NCBI GenBank assembly: GCA_900470445.1
Contig: UCAU01000012.1
Location: 1-64,000 of the forward strand
Length of the DNA: 64,000 nucleotides
Reading direction: 5' to 3'
Origin: Hyphomicrobiales bacterium
GTDB lineage: Bacteria; Pseudomonadota; Alphaproteobacteria; Rhizobiales; Devosiaceae
Translations under genes and position numbers: made by a program
Notes under the pieces: generated by a model
Databases searched by the model: none
What the model saw: the letters and a program-made list of their open reading frames with translations, nothing else
Told to the model about the DNA's origin: nothing
Shown: positions 34,759 to 42,010 of the stretch, one piece after another
How positions within the stretch are numbered: position 1 is the stretch's first letter
How the letters are laid out: the number at the start of each line of letters is the position of its first letter

Positions 34759-35784
34759 CTATCGCGCCGCCAGCGCGGTCGCGCCCAGCGGCTCGAAACG
34801 GCGATCGAAAATCTGCTCGGCGCTATAGGGCTCGTAGCCGAGTTCGGTGGCGAGCAGGTCGATGGTCTTCTGGTGCCGGGCGACCACCTCATCCCAGTTG
34901 GCGGGCACGATCTGCTTGCCCGTCAGCTCGACCAGATATTCGCCGTCCTCCTGGTTCAGCCCCTGGTCCTTGACGTAATAGCCTTCGACCCAGGCCTGCG
35001 GATTATCGTTGACCCATTGCGTGGCACGCGCCCAGAACTCGACATAGACGGCTAGCGCCGCGGCCTTGGCCGGGTCGTCGAGCACCCATTGGGGGGCATA
35101 GAGATGGCTGGGATCGTCCCGCAGGCCGTGTTCGATCACGGTCGCGCCGTCGGCCCCATATTGATTGAGATAGCGCCGGATCAGAACGCCGCCGATCGGG
35201 GCGACATCGACTTGATGGCTCGCCAGGGCGATCGGATAGGCGTCGCCGGTGCTGGGCAGTTCTACCAGCGTCACATCGGTCTTGGCGAGACCTGCCGCCT
35301 GCAACGCCCGCAGCACCAGCGCGCCTTGCGCCTGGCCGGGGCTGAAGGCGATGCGCTTGCCACGGAAGTCCGCCAGCGTCTTGACGTCCACGCCCGGCGC
35401 GATGCCGAAGCGATAGATCGGATGACCGACCGGGTCTTCACGTTCGCGATAGGCGATGTTGCGGACCGGCAGATCATTCCAATTGGCAAAGATGGAGGGA
35501 ATTTCGGCGACCGAGCCGACATCGAGCGCCCGCGCCCGGAAGGCTTCCGAGGTCTGGGGACCGCCGCTGAGATTGGTCCATTCGATCTCGAAGGGGATTT
35601 GGTCGATCAGCCCTGACAATTGCAGCGCGACCTTGGTCTGCGGGTCGCCAACCACCAGCTTGGTGCCCGGCGGCACGGTGGCCAGCAGGGGGGCGGGCTC
35701 CTGGGCCCGGGCGGCGATGTTTCCGCTCGCCACCGGCATGATCATCGCCGCCACTACGGCCAGATATCGGGAAAGGTGCTTCAT
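34759..35784 (-). CDS. ABC transporter substrate-binding protein, SsuA/TauA-like
   Basis: This 341-residue periplasmic protein has a signal peptide (LAVVAAMIMPVASGNIAARA, cleavage probably near residue 28). It has the family fold with VPPGTKLVVGDPQT, GVDVKTLADFRGKRIAFSPG and QVDVAPIGG. I chose the ATG at 35784 with GGA 8 bases before; the TTG at 35799 is less likely. It is the first gene of the operon. The region upstream (35785-35988) is AT-rich, with TATA-like stretches fitting a promoter. The ligand is unknown. Confidence 0.9.
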   Translation of the reverse strand: MKHLSRYLAVVAAMIMPVASGNIAARAQEPAPLLATVPPGTKLVVGDPQTKVALQLSGLIDQIPFEIEWTNLSGGPQTSEAFRARALDVGSVAEIPSIFANWNDLPVRNIAYREREDPVGHPIYRFGIAPGVDVKTLADFRGKRIAFSPGQAQGALVLRALQAAGLAKTDVTLVELPSTGDAYPIALASHQVDVAPIGGVLIRRYLNQYGADGATVIEHGLRDDPSHLYAPQWVLDDPAKAAALAVYVEFWARATQWVNDNPQAWVEGYYVKDQGLNQEDGEYLVELTGKQIVPANWDEVVARHQKTIDLLATELGYEPYSAEQIFDRRFEPLGATALAAR

Positions 35785-35938
35785 GGTCCATCCGCTCAAC
35801 TTAGGGTCAAGCAGAACGGTAAGTTCTAATATCCACTAAATCTATAGGATATAGGAAAATGAACATGACGAATCCGGTGGCGCCCGGAAAAAGAAGCGCT
35901 ACCCGGGGCGCCTCACGCAGAATGGTCGGCTTGTGACC

Positions 35939-35972
35939 TGGTTTGACCGCCACGTGTGCGGCGGTCAAACCA
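35939..35972. repeat. 13-bp perfect inverted repeat downstream of the TetM-like gene
   Basis: TGGTTTGACCGCC and GGCGGTCAAACCA flank an 8-base loop. There is no U-tract. It may end or stabilise the 35989 transcript. Confidence 0.55.
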
Positions 35973-35988
35973 TTGCAAATATCCTCCG

Positions 35989-37947
35989 CTAGCTCGGAGG
36001 GGTAAGGGCGAGGTTCCGCCGCGCCCGGAGCAGATATTCCGTCCGGTTGAACGGATCGGCGCCTGATCGCGGGCGGGTCGGCGGCGTGCCGTGCACGGGC
36101 GCATAATGATCGAAGCTGGCTTCCAGCACGCCGGCCCCGCTGGTCAGCCCTGGCAATTGCTGCTGCACGCCTTGCAATTGCGCGGCGGCCAGCGTGCCAG
36201 TTGCGTGCACAATCCCCTCCGCTATCTCCGTATCAGCCACGACTGCGCCGGCCCGGGTCAATAGCGTGAGCAGACCGCTCAGTGCTGTGGCAGGAGCCTC
36301 GAGATGGAAGCGGTTGATCGGTTCGCACACCTGGGTCTGTGCTGCCGACAGGGCCGCCGCCAAGACCAGCGGCGTCAATTGCCGGAAATCGGCGGCCACG
36401 CTCATCGGCTCGCGATGCCGGGCGGCAATCATGGCGACGTGGCAATCCACCACTTGCCATCCGTACCGGCCCTGCCGCAGCGTCTCGCTCACCCCGTCCT
36501 CCACGGCGCGATAGAAACTGGCCGGCATATGCCCCGGATCGACCTCCAGCGCAAAGCTGTTCCCGGTGCCCGCCCGTCGGGGTTCGATCCGCAGTCCGAT
36601 GGTGGCGATGTAGGGATTGGGTTCCTTGAACATGATTTCCAACCCCTCTCCAATGCCGATCAGCCGCTCGACACAGATCACGGTGCTTTCGGCAAAGCTG
36701 GCCTCAAGCCCGAAATCCGTCAGCAGGCCGGCCTCGATGACCTCCTTTTGCACCTCGCCATAGAGCGAGACGAACACCTCGTTGGCGTCCTCATTGCGGC
36801 GCAGGTTGATCAGGGGGTCCTGTTCGGCCAATTGGCCCAGCGCCAGCCACAGCGCCGCACCTTCGGCGGGACGCCGTGCCATCACCCGGGTTTCAAGCGT
36901 GGGTGGTGAAAAATAGGCGCGATTGCCACCGGGCAGGCCCCTGCCGATGGCATCGCCGATTCTGGCCGCCTTGAGCCCAGCGATCCGGCCGATCTGCCCG
37001 GCTACAAGAGTCGTCACGGTGTGAACCCGGCCATGCTCGAACAGCTCGATGCCCGTGACCCGCTCGGCGCCACCGGGTAACTCGACATGATCCCGCGTAT
37101 AGATCGTGCCCGTTTGCAATGCCAGATAGGCCAGCTTCTCGCCGCCCCAGCCCCGCTCGATCTTGAAGATCTTGCCCGCGACCTCCCCACCGGCGTCCGG
37201 CAAGCGGGCCGGCAGCAGGGTTTCGATGGCCTCGGTCAGGGCCGGCACGCCGATCCCGGTTGTTGCCGAACCGGCAAAGGTTGGCTGCACCAGGCCGTTG
37301 GCGACCTGTCCGGCCAGGATGGCTTTCAGCCGGGCCGGCGTTACCAAGTGCGGCGCCATCACGTAATCGGACAGTAGGGCTTCGTCATTCTCTGCTAGAG
37401 TTTCGCACAGAGTCGAGCGCGCATGCCATAGATCGCGCTTTTGCACCTGCGCGGCCTTGCTGCCGGCTTCGAGCACATCCGACATGGCAATGGGCCGAAC
37501 TGGCAATTGCTGGGCGATTTCAGCCAGCACCCGCTCATATTGCGCGCCGAGACGGTCGATCTTGTTGATGAAAAACACTATCGGCACACCAAGCCGCCGC
37601 AGCGCCCGCACGAGCACGCGCGTCTGCGCCTGCACGCCTTCGACGGCCGACACCACCACCACGGCAGCATCCAGCAATTCGAGCACCCGTTCGACTTCGG
37701 CAATGAAGTCGGGGTGGCCGGGCGTGTCGATCAGATTGACACTTGTCTCGCCCAGCATGAACGAAACCACCGCGGCCCGGATGGTAATGCCGCGTTGCCG
37801 CTCAAGGGCGAGACTATCGGTTTGGGTATTGCCGGAATCGACGCTGCCAAGCTTGTCGATCACCCCGGCGCTAAAAAGCAGTCTTTCGGTAAGGCTAGTC
37901 TTGCCTGCGTCTACATGGGCCAGAATGCCCAGATTCAAGGTGCGCAT
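35989..37947 (-). CDS. TetM/OtrA-like ribosomal protection GTPase
   Basis: This 652-residue translational GTPase belongs to the EF-G-like ribosomal protection group. Motifs are G1 (AHVDAGKTS), G2 (RGITIRAA), G3 (DTPGH) and G4 (NKIDRLG). The later domains follow, with NPYIATIGLRIEP and VDPGHMPASFYRAVEDGVSE. Such proteins remove tetracycline from the ribosome, or act as housekeeping relatives without a resistance role. The start MRTLNLGILAHV is the family's usual one. The length is close to that of TetM (about 640). It is alone in its transcript, divergent from nothing obvious. Resistance is not shown by sequence alone. Confidence 0.9.
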   Translation of the reverse strand: MRTLNLGILAHVDAGKTSLTERLLFSAGVIDKLGSVDSGNTQTDSLALERQRGITIRAAVVSFMLGETSVNLIDTPGHPDFIAEVERVLELLDAAVVVVSAVEGVQAQTRVLVRALRRLGVPIVFFINKIDRLGAQYERVLAEIAQQLPVRPIAMSDVLEAGSKAAQVQKRDLWHARSTLCETLAENDEALLSDYVMAPHLVTPARLKAILAGQVANGLVQPTFAGSATTGIGVPALTEAIETLLPARLPDAGGEVAGKIFKIERGWGGEKLAYLALQTGTIYTRDHVELPGGAERVTGIELFEHGRVHTVTTLVAGQIGRIAGLKAARIGDAIGRGLPGGNRAYFSPPTLETRVMARRPAEGAALWLALGQLAEQDPLINLRRNEDANEVFVSLYGEVQKEVIEAGLLTDFGLEASFAESTVICVERLIGIGEGLEIMFKEPNPYIATIGLRIEPRRAGTGNSFALEVDPGHMPASFYRAVEDGVSETLRQGRYGWQVVDCHVAMIAARHREPMSVAADFRQLTPLVLAAALSAAQTQVCEPINRFHLEAPATALSGLLTLLTRAGAVVADTEIAEGIVHATGTLAAAQLQGVQQQLPGLTSGAGVLEASFDHYAPVHGTPPTRPRSGADPFNRTEYLLRARRNLALTPPS

Positions 37948-38089
37948 GAACCATCATCTTCTCAGAATTTCGCATGTGATTTTCGTGAGAAGTGAATCGG
38001 GGCATCGGAACCTCTAGACGGTTTGGCGGCGCAACACGGCGCGCCGCCAATTTATTGAGGCGGCGCCGGAACTGTCAAGCAATGGCCGT

Positions 38090-39337
38090 TCACGCCACGC
38101 GCTGCGTTGCCGCTAGTGGCGTTGCGCGCAAGGTCAGCGCCCAGAAGACGATGGTCACAAGACTGATCGCCGCGCCGGAGAAACAGACGCCAGTCCGTCC
38201 GGCATGGGCATAGATGATCGTCGATGTCGAGGAACCCAGCGCGCTGCCCAATGAATAGAAGACCATATAGACCGCCGTCAGCCTGTTCTGCGCCTCCGGC
38301 CGCACGCGATAGATCATGCCCTGATTGGTGACATGGGTGGCCTGGAGACCAAAATCGATGATCAGAACTCCGGCGACCAGCCACAGGATCGAGTGATCCA
38401 GCAGGGCCATCGGCAACCAGGCGAACAGCATCAGCCCCAGCGCAATCCCCGTGACGGCCTGGCCATGCCCCCGATCGGCCCAACGGCCTGCCCGCATGGC
38501 GCCAAGCGCACCCGCCGCTCCGGCGAGGCCGAACAGGCCCACTTGCGTGTGCGACATGGAAAAGGGCGGCGCGGTCAGCGGCAGCACAAGTGGCGCCAGC
38601 AGCGTCGTGATATTGGCAAAGATCAGCATGGCGATCACCGCGCGGATGCGCAGCACCGGCTCCTCGAGGAACAGCGTCGCCAGCGACACGAGAAGCGCCC
38701 GGTATGACAGGCGCGCAGGCGGTCTGGTCTGCCGAGGCAAGGCGCGCCATAGCAGCAGCGCGATCAGCAGCGTCAGCAGTGCGGAGGCGATGTAGACCGT
38801 GCGCCACCCTGACAGGTCGGTCAGCGTCCCGGCCACGCTGCGCGCCAACAGAATGCCCAGCACGATGCCGCTCGTGACCATGCCCACGATGTGCCCCCGC
38901 TCGGACGGTTGCGCCAGGCTCGCGACATAGGCGACCAGAGCTTGGGTCACCACAGCTAGAAATCCTACGCTGACCATTGAGCCCAGCAACATGGCCGCCG
39001 ATGTCGAAAAGCCGGCACAGAGCAGTGCCAGGACCGAGAGCAGCGACTGCGCTACGATCAGCTTGCGCCGGTCGACCAGGTCGCCCAGTGGCACGAGGAG
39101 AATAAGACCCAGCCCATAGCCAAGCTGCGTTGCACCCACGATTAGGCCCGCAATACTTCGCGAGAGCCCCAGATCGTCGGCCATCACATCCAGCAATGGA
39201 TGAGCGAAATAGGCATTGGCCACGGCCAGCCCACTCGCCAGCGCGAAGAGGAACACGGTGGCGCGCGTCAACACCGGTTGGACGCGTGCATTTTCGCCCA
39301 CGGCACCAAAAGGCGCCGCGTCTTGCCTGATCGTCAT
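38090..39337 (-). CDS. MFS transporter (multidrug-like exporter)
   Basis: This 415-residue protein has 12 predicted transmembrane helices. It has the MFS motif GLGLILLVPLGDLVDRRKLI in the loop after helix 2, and RMSRAG-like cytoplasmic loop residues later (GAMRAGRWADRGHG). It is divergent from an HxlR regulator with palindromes between. A reading of the other frame across this region is not a real protein. The substrate is unknown; a small drug or a metabolite is likely. Confidence 0.92.
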   Translation of the reverse strand: MTIRQDAAPFGAVGENARVQPVLTRATVFLFALASGLAVANAYFAHPLLDVMADDLGLSRSIAGLIVGATQLGYGLGLILLVPLGDLVDRRKLIVAQSLLSVLALLCAGFSTSAAMLLGSMVSVGFLAVVTQALVAYVASLAQPSERGHIVGMVTSGIVLGILLARSVAGTLTDLSGWRTVYIASALLTLLIALLLWRALPRQTRPPARLSYRALLVSLATLFLEEPVLRIRAVIAMLIFANITTLLAPLVLPLTAPPFSMSHTQVGLFGLAGAAGALGAMRAGRWADRGHGQAVTGIALGLMLFAWLPMALLDHSILWLVAGVLIIDFGLQATHVTNQGMIYRVRPEAQNRLTAVYMVFYSLGSALGSSTSTIIYAHAGRTGVCFSGAAISLVTIVFWALTLRATPLAATQRVA

Positions 39338-39355
39338 TGCAAACTCCGGACATTA

Positions 39356-39408
39356 GTTTAATTATAAAACCAATGATCGGCTAGCAGGATGGGTTTAATA
39401 ATGCAACC
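39356..39408. promoter_or_regulatory. Two imperfect palindromes between the MFS and HxlR genes
   Basis: GTTTAATTATAAAAC (39356-39370) and GGTTTAATAATGCAACC (39392-39408) are AT-rich inverted repeats in a 96-base divergent gap. They are candidate HxlR operators and promoter parts. Confidence 0.45.
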
Positions 39409-39433
39409 AAATTTGCACAGGCGGAGCTAGGCC

Positions 39434-39895
39434 ATGGTCGCTCGCAAGAGTCTGAAAGGCGATTACTGCCCCAGCGCGCGGTCTTTGGATGTGATCGGGG
39501 ACTGGTGGTCGCTGCTGATCGTGCGTGACGCTTTCGACGGCCTGACGCGCTTTAGCGAGTTTCAGAAAAGCCTCGGCATCGCCAAGAATATCCTGACCGA
39601 ACGCCTGCGGACGCTGGTCAATAGCGGCATTCTGGAGCTCGTCCCCGCCGCCGAGGGTGGTACGCGCATGCACTATCTCTTGACGGAAAAGGGCAAAGAT
39701 CTGTTCCCGGTGATGGTCGCGCTCCGCCAATTCGGCGAGCGGCACCTGTTCGCGCCACAGGAAGAACATTCGGTTCTAGTCGAGCGGGCCACTGGCCGGC
39801 CGGTTCACCTCGAGGTCAAAACCCAGGACGGCCGAGCCATCGGTTCCGATGAGACGGTCATTCTAAAGGTGCCGGAAGCCCAGGACCGATCCTAG
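39434..39895 (+). CDS. HxlR family transcriptional regulator
   Basis: This 153-residue winged-helix protein starts with the family motif (GDYCPSARSLDVIGDWWSLL, with one early cysteine). FDGLTRFSEFQKSLGIAKNI and LTERLRTLVNSGILE follow. Members often sense redox or electrophilic compounds through cysteine. The divergent MFS gene is the likely target. The stop interlocks with the convergent small gene's stop in CTAG. Confidence 0.92.
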   Translation: MVARKSLKGDYCPSARSLDVIGDWWSLLIVRDAFDGLTRFSEFQKSLGIAKNILTERLRTLVNSGILELVPAAEGGTRMHYLLTEKGKDLFPVMVALRQFGERHLFAPQEEHSVLVERATGRPVHLEVKTQDGRAIGSDETVILKVPEAQDRS

Positions 39896-40089
39896 TCCCG
39901 TTCGATCGAATTGACCGCGTGTTCCATCAGGGACACCAGGGTCATCTTGGCCGGGGCATAATCGGAATCGCGGCGCTCCACCTGCAGGAAGCCATGTTCG
40001 CGCAGCGTCTTGCTGAGGGTGGTGAGGTCGCGGCCGTCTTCGATGGTGATGAGTTCGCCGGACCGCAGTTTTACCTTGTAGAGGGGCAT
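39892..40089 (-). CDS. Small conserved protein, function unknown
   Basis: This 65-residue protein has a beta-rich start (LYKVKLRSGELITIEDGRDL) and a helix-rich end (LTTLSKTLREHGFLQVERRD). I chose the ATG at 40089 with AAGG upstream; longer readings have no support. No function is recognised. Confidence 0.65.
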   Translation of the reverse strand: MPLYKVKLRSGELITIEDGRDLTTLSKTLREHGFLQVERRDSDYAPAKMTLVSLMEHAVNSIERD

Positions 40090-40435
40090 GGGGGTAACCT
40101 TGAGCACGGGAGGGAACCGAGAGGGCGACCGTGTTGCGGCGGGGGTCACCCTCTCGTGGGCGTTCCCGGATTCTTCCGGGCTCGACACCAGCTTGCAGCC
40201 ATCGCCCGCTCGGCGCCACGTAAAGCGTTCATTAACCTTTACGGGCTTGGTTAACACTGCGTTTGCAATGCCGGATTGCACCCGAGCTTACCAAAAATAA
40301 CAGATATTTCAGCGGTTTGGCGCTCGCAAGACGCCCTGTCCCCCGCTGTGAAAAAGTGTCCCGCTGTTCAGATTGGGTTCAGCCCTTGTCCGGCAAACTC
40401 TGCCCATTGATATTGCGTGCGGAAGGCGACTGCCC
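40090..40435. other. Intergenic region with a long imperfect hairpin
   Basis: This 346-base gap lies between the 65-residue gene and the Flp pilin gene. A 13-bp imperfect stem (40118-40130 with 40144-40156, one mismatch) could form a hairpin. AT-rich TTAACC/GGTTAAC repeats near 40231-40255 may belong to a promoter region. I see no gene. Confidence 0.4.
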
Positions 40436-40594
40436 ATGATCTCGGCCATATCCAGTTTTCTGCGTGATGATGGCGGTATCAGCACCATCGAATATGGCCT
40501 GATCGCGGCAATCATCGTCGTGGCGACCACCTGCGCGGTTTCTGCCGCCGGCTTCAGCCTGGCCGATATCGCGAACCTGGCGCAGGCCCATTAG
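40436..40594 (+). CDS. Flp/Fap type IVb pilin
   Basis: This 52-residue pilin precursor has a short leader and the processing region GGISTIEYGLIAAIIVV, with the Glu-Tyr pair typical of Flp pilins. Prepilin peptidase would cut after the glycine before ISTIEYG. GGAAGG lies upstream of the ATG at 40436. The other Tad pilus genes in the window (tadE/tadG-like) are 5.6 kb away; an assembly ATPase is not in view. Confidence 0.85.
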   Translation: MISAISSFLRDDGGISTIEYGLIAAIIVVATTCAVSAAGFSLADIANLAQAH

Positions 40595-40644
40595 GCGAGC
40601 GCCGGTCGCATAATTCTCACAGATGTCTGAATGTAGACTTGGTT

Positions 40645-41004
40645 TCAGCGCGGATGGGCGGCTTCGGCGTCCCAGTTCCGCTTGCGCGGGCTTGGTTTGG
40701 CTGCGGCATTGCTGATCGCCAGGTCGAGCTGGTCACGCAATTGCATGCTGGGCGTGAAGACTACCGTATGGCGCGGGGAAATCCGATGCTCCGTGCCGGT
40801 GCGGGGATTGCGACCGAGCCGCTCCGCGCGAGCCCGGACCTGGAGCGAGCCGAAGGCGGTGAGCTTGACCCCTTCGCCCGCCATCAGCGCTTCCCCGATC
40901 AGGGCAAACATGGCTTCGCCAATGGCAGCCACTTCATGCTTGGAAATGCCGGTCTTTCGAGCTGCAGCTTCGCTGAGCATTGCACGCGTAATGGTCTTGC
41001 TCAC
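40645..41004 (-). CDS. IHF/HU family DNA-binding protein
   Basis: This 119-residue protein has the HU/IHF fold: TGISKHEVAAIGEAMFALIG, then VKLTAFGSLQVRARAERLGR, and the arm tip GRNPRTGTEHRIS with the conserved proline. A basic C-terminal tail is longer than usual. I chose the GTG at 41004, because AAGGATAATC precedes it. An upstream ATG at 41034 is possible but has no good site. It is divergent from rirA. It is probably a nucleoid-associated protein; it may be a third paralogue of IhfA and IhfB. Confidence 0.87.
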   Translation of the reverse strand: MSKTITRAMLSEAAARKTGISKHEVAAIGEAMFALIGEALMAGEGVKLTAFGSLQVRARAERLGRNPRTGTEHRISPRHTVVFTPSMQLRDQLDLAISNAAAKPSPRKRNWDAEAAHPR

Positions 41005-41082
41005 GATTATCCTTCCCTGCCCTATTAAATTCATAGGAGGAATTTAAGTCGCTGTCCAGCGTTGCGCCGTCCGACACAAAGT

Positions 41083-41097
41083 TGAATTGATCGTTCA
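41083..41097 (+). promoter_or_regulatory. IRO-box-like site upstream of rirA
   Basis: TGA-N9-TCA matches the described RirA iron-responsive operator. It lies in the gap between rirA and the IHF-like gene. A second match at 41787-41801 lies just downstream of rirA. Confidence 0.42.
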
Positions 41098-41242
41098 GGT
41101 TTAGTTGACTTATTTTAGAATGGTTATAAGCTAGCGAGCAGATCAAGTGTGCTTGCAGCACCGTTAACGCCCTGACTGCCCGCCATTTTTGGCCGCCGCA
41201 GACCATACGATCCGGGTTCCGACTCGGCAGAAAGGTTCATCC

Positions 41243-41704
41243 GTGAGACTGACGCGTCAATCCAACTATGCCATTCGCGCCCTGGTCTATTGCGCTGTCA
41301 ACGAGCCCGGGCTCAGCCGCGTCGCCGATATCGCCAAGGCCTACAACATTTCCGAGCTGTTCCTGTTCAAGCTGATCAAGCCGCTAGTCGAAAACGGGCT
41401 GATCCAAACCGTGCGCGGCCGCCATGGCGGCATCAAGCTGGGCAAGCCCGCCGAACAGATCACCCTGCTCGACACCATCCGCCTCACCGAAGAAAATTTC
41501 GCCCTGGCCGAATGTTTCGAAGATGGGGCCGATTGCCCGCTGATCGGGGAATGCGATCTCAATGGCGCGCTGCGCGAGGCGCTCGGCGCCTTCTTCACCG
41601 TGCTGCAGAAATATACCATTGCCGATCTGGCCAGCAAAAAGCGCTCGATCCGCGACCGCCTCGGCCTCAATGTCATCGAAGCCATGATGGCCCCCGCCGA
41701 ATAA
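41243..41704 (+). CDS. rirA: RirA, Rrf2-family iron regulator
   Basis: This 153-residue Fe-S cluster regulator starts MRLTRQSNYAIRALVYCA at a GTG codon (41243), with AAAGG upstream. The winged helix has AYNISELFLFKLIKPLVENG. Cys91, Cys98 and Cys104 (ECFEDGADCPLIGEC) are the expected cluster ligands. In rhizobia RirA represses iron uptake genes when iron is abundant. The IRO-box-like site upstream suggests autoregulation. It ends before a strong terminator. Confidence 0.93.
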   Translation: MRLTRQSNYAIRALVYCAVNEPGLSRVADIAKAYNISELFLFKLIKPLVENGLIQTVRGRHGGIKLGKPAEQITLLDTIRLTEENFALAECFEDGADCPLIGECDLNGALREALGAFFTVLQKYTIADLASKKRSIRDRLGLNVIEAMMAPAE

Positions 41705-41730
41705 TTTTTTGGCCTTTTATCTTGTCATGA

Positions 41731-41760
41731 CGCCGCTCCGGTCCGCTGGGGCGGCGTTTT
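41731..41760 (+). terminator. Terminator of rirA
   Basis: A 9-bp stem (CGCCGCTCC with GGGGCGGCG, one G-U pair) is followed by TTTTG. Confidence 0.7.
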
Positions 41761-42010
41761 GCGTTCAGCGATAAATCCTATAAATATGAGTTTGACAGTC
41801 ATGATTAGATATGGTTTTCTCCAGTCATCGCAAGCGCGCTGACACTGGCCTGAGGGGTAGGCCCGCCGGCGCTGCGAGCGGCACGACGGGGCTTGCTGCT
41901 ACCGTCTCCCCGGGCTGGTCAGGGTCCTCAACGCCCTGACCAGCCTTTTTTGCGCGCATTGATCTGGCAGGCTGCCTGTGCTCTATCCGGGCCGGAAATC
42001 TGGGATCCCC
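41761..42010 (+). other. Leader region of the ABC-F gene (possible attenuator or small RNA)
   Basis: Between the rirA terminator and the ABC-F start there are 250 bases with no long ORF. The region has a TTGACA at 41792-41797 but no convincing -10. An 18-codon ORF at 41786-41842 has no ribosome site. It ends with a strong terminator at 41913-41951. The arrangement fits either a small RNA or an attenuated leader of the ABC-F gene. Confidence 0.45.
41913..41951 (+). terminator. Strong terminator 60 bases upstream of the ABC-F start
   Basis: A 12-bp perfect stem GGCTGGTCAGGG/CCCTGACCAGCC with a 9-base loop is followed by TTTTTT. Confidence 0.85.

Noticed and set aside
35859..35936. 25-codon ORF after AGGAAA upstream of the TetM-like gene's end
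   Set aside because: It is very short, with no support beyond a weak ribosome site.
38052..39353. Long open frame overlapping the MFS gene
   Set aside because: It is the same strand in another frame, has no membrane pattern or family motif, and is explained by high GC content.
41786..41842. 18-codon possible leader peptide before the ABC-F gene
   Set aside because: No ribosome site, and no run of regulatory codons that would explain attenuation.
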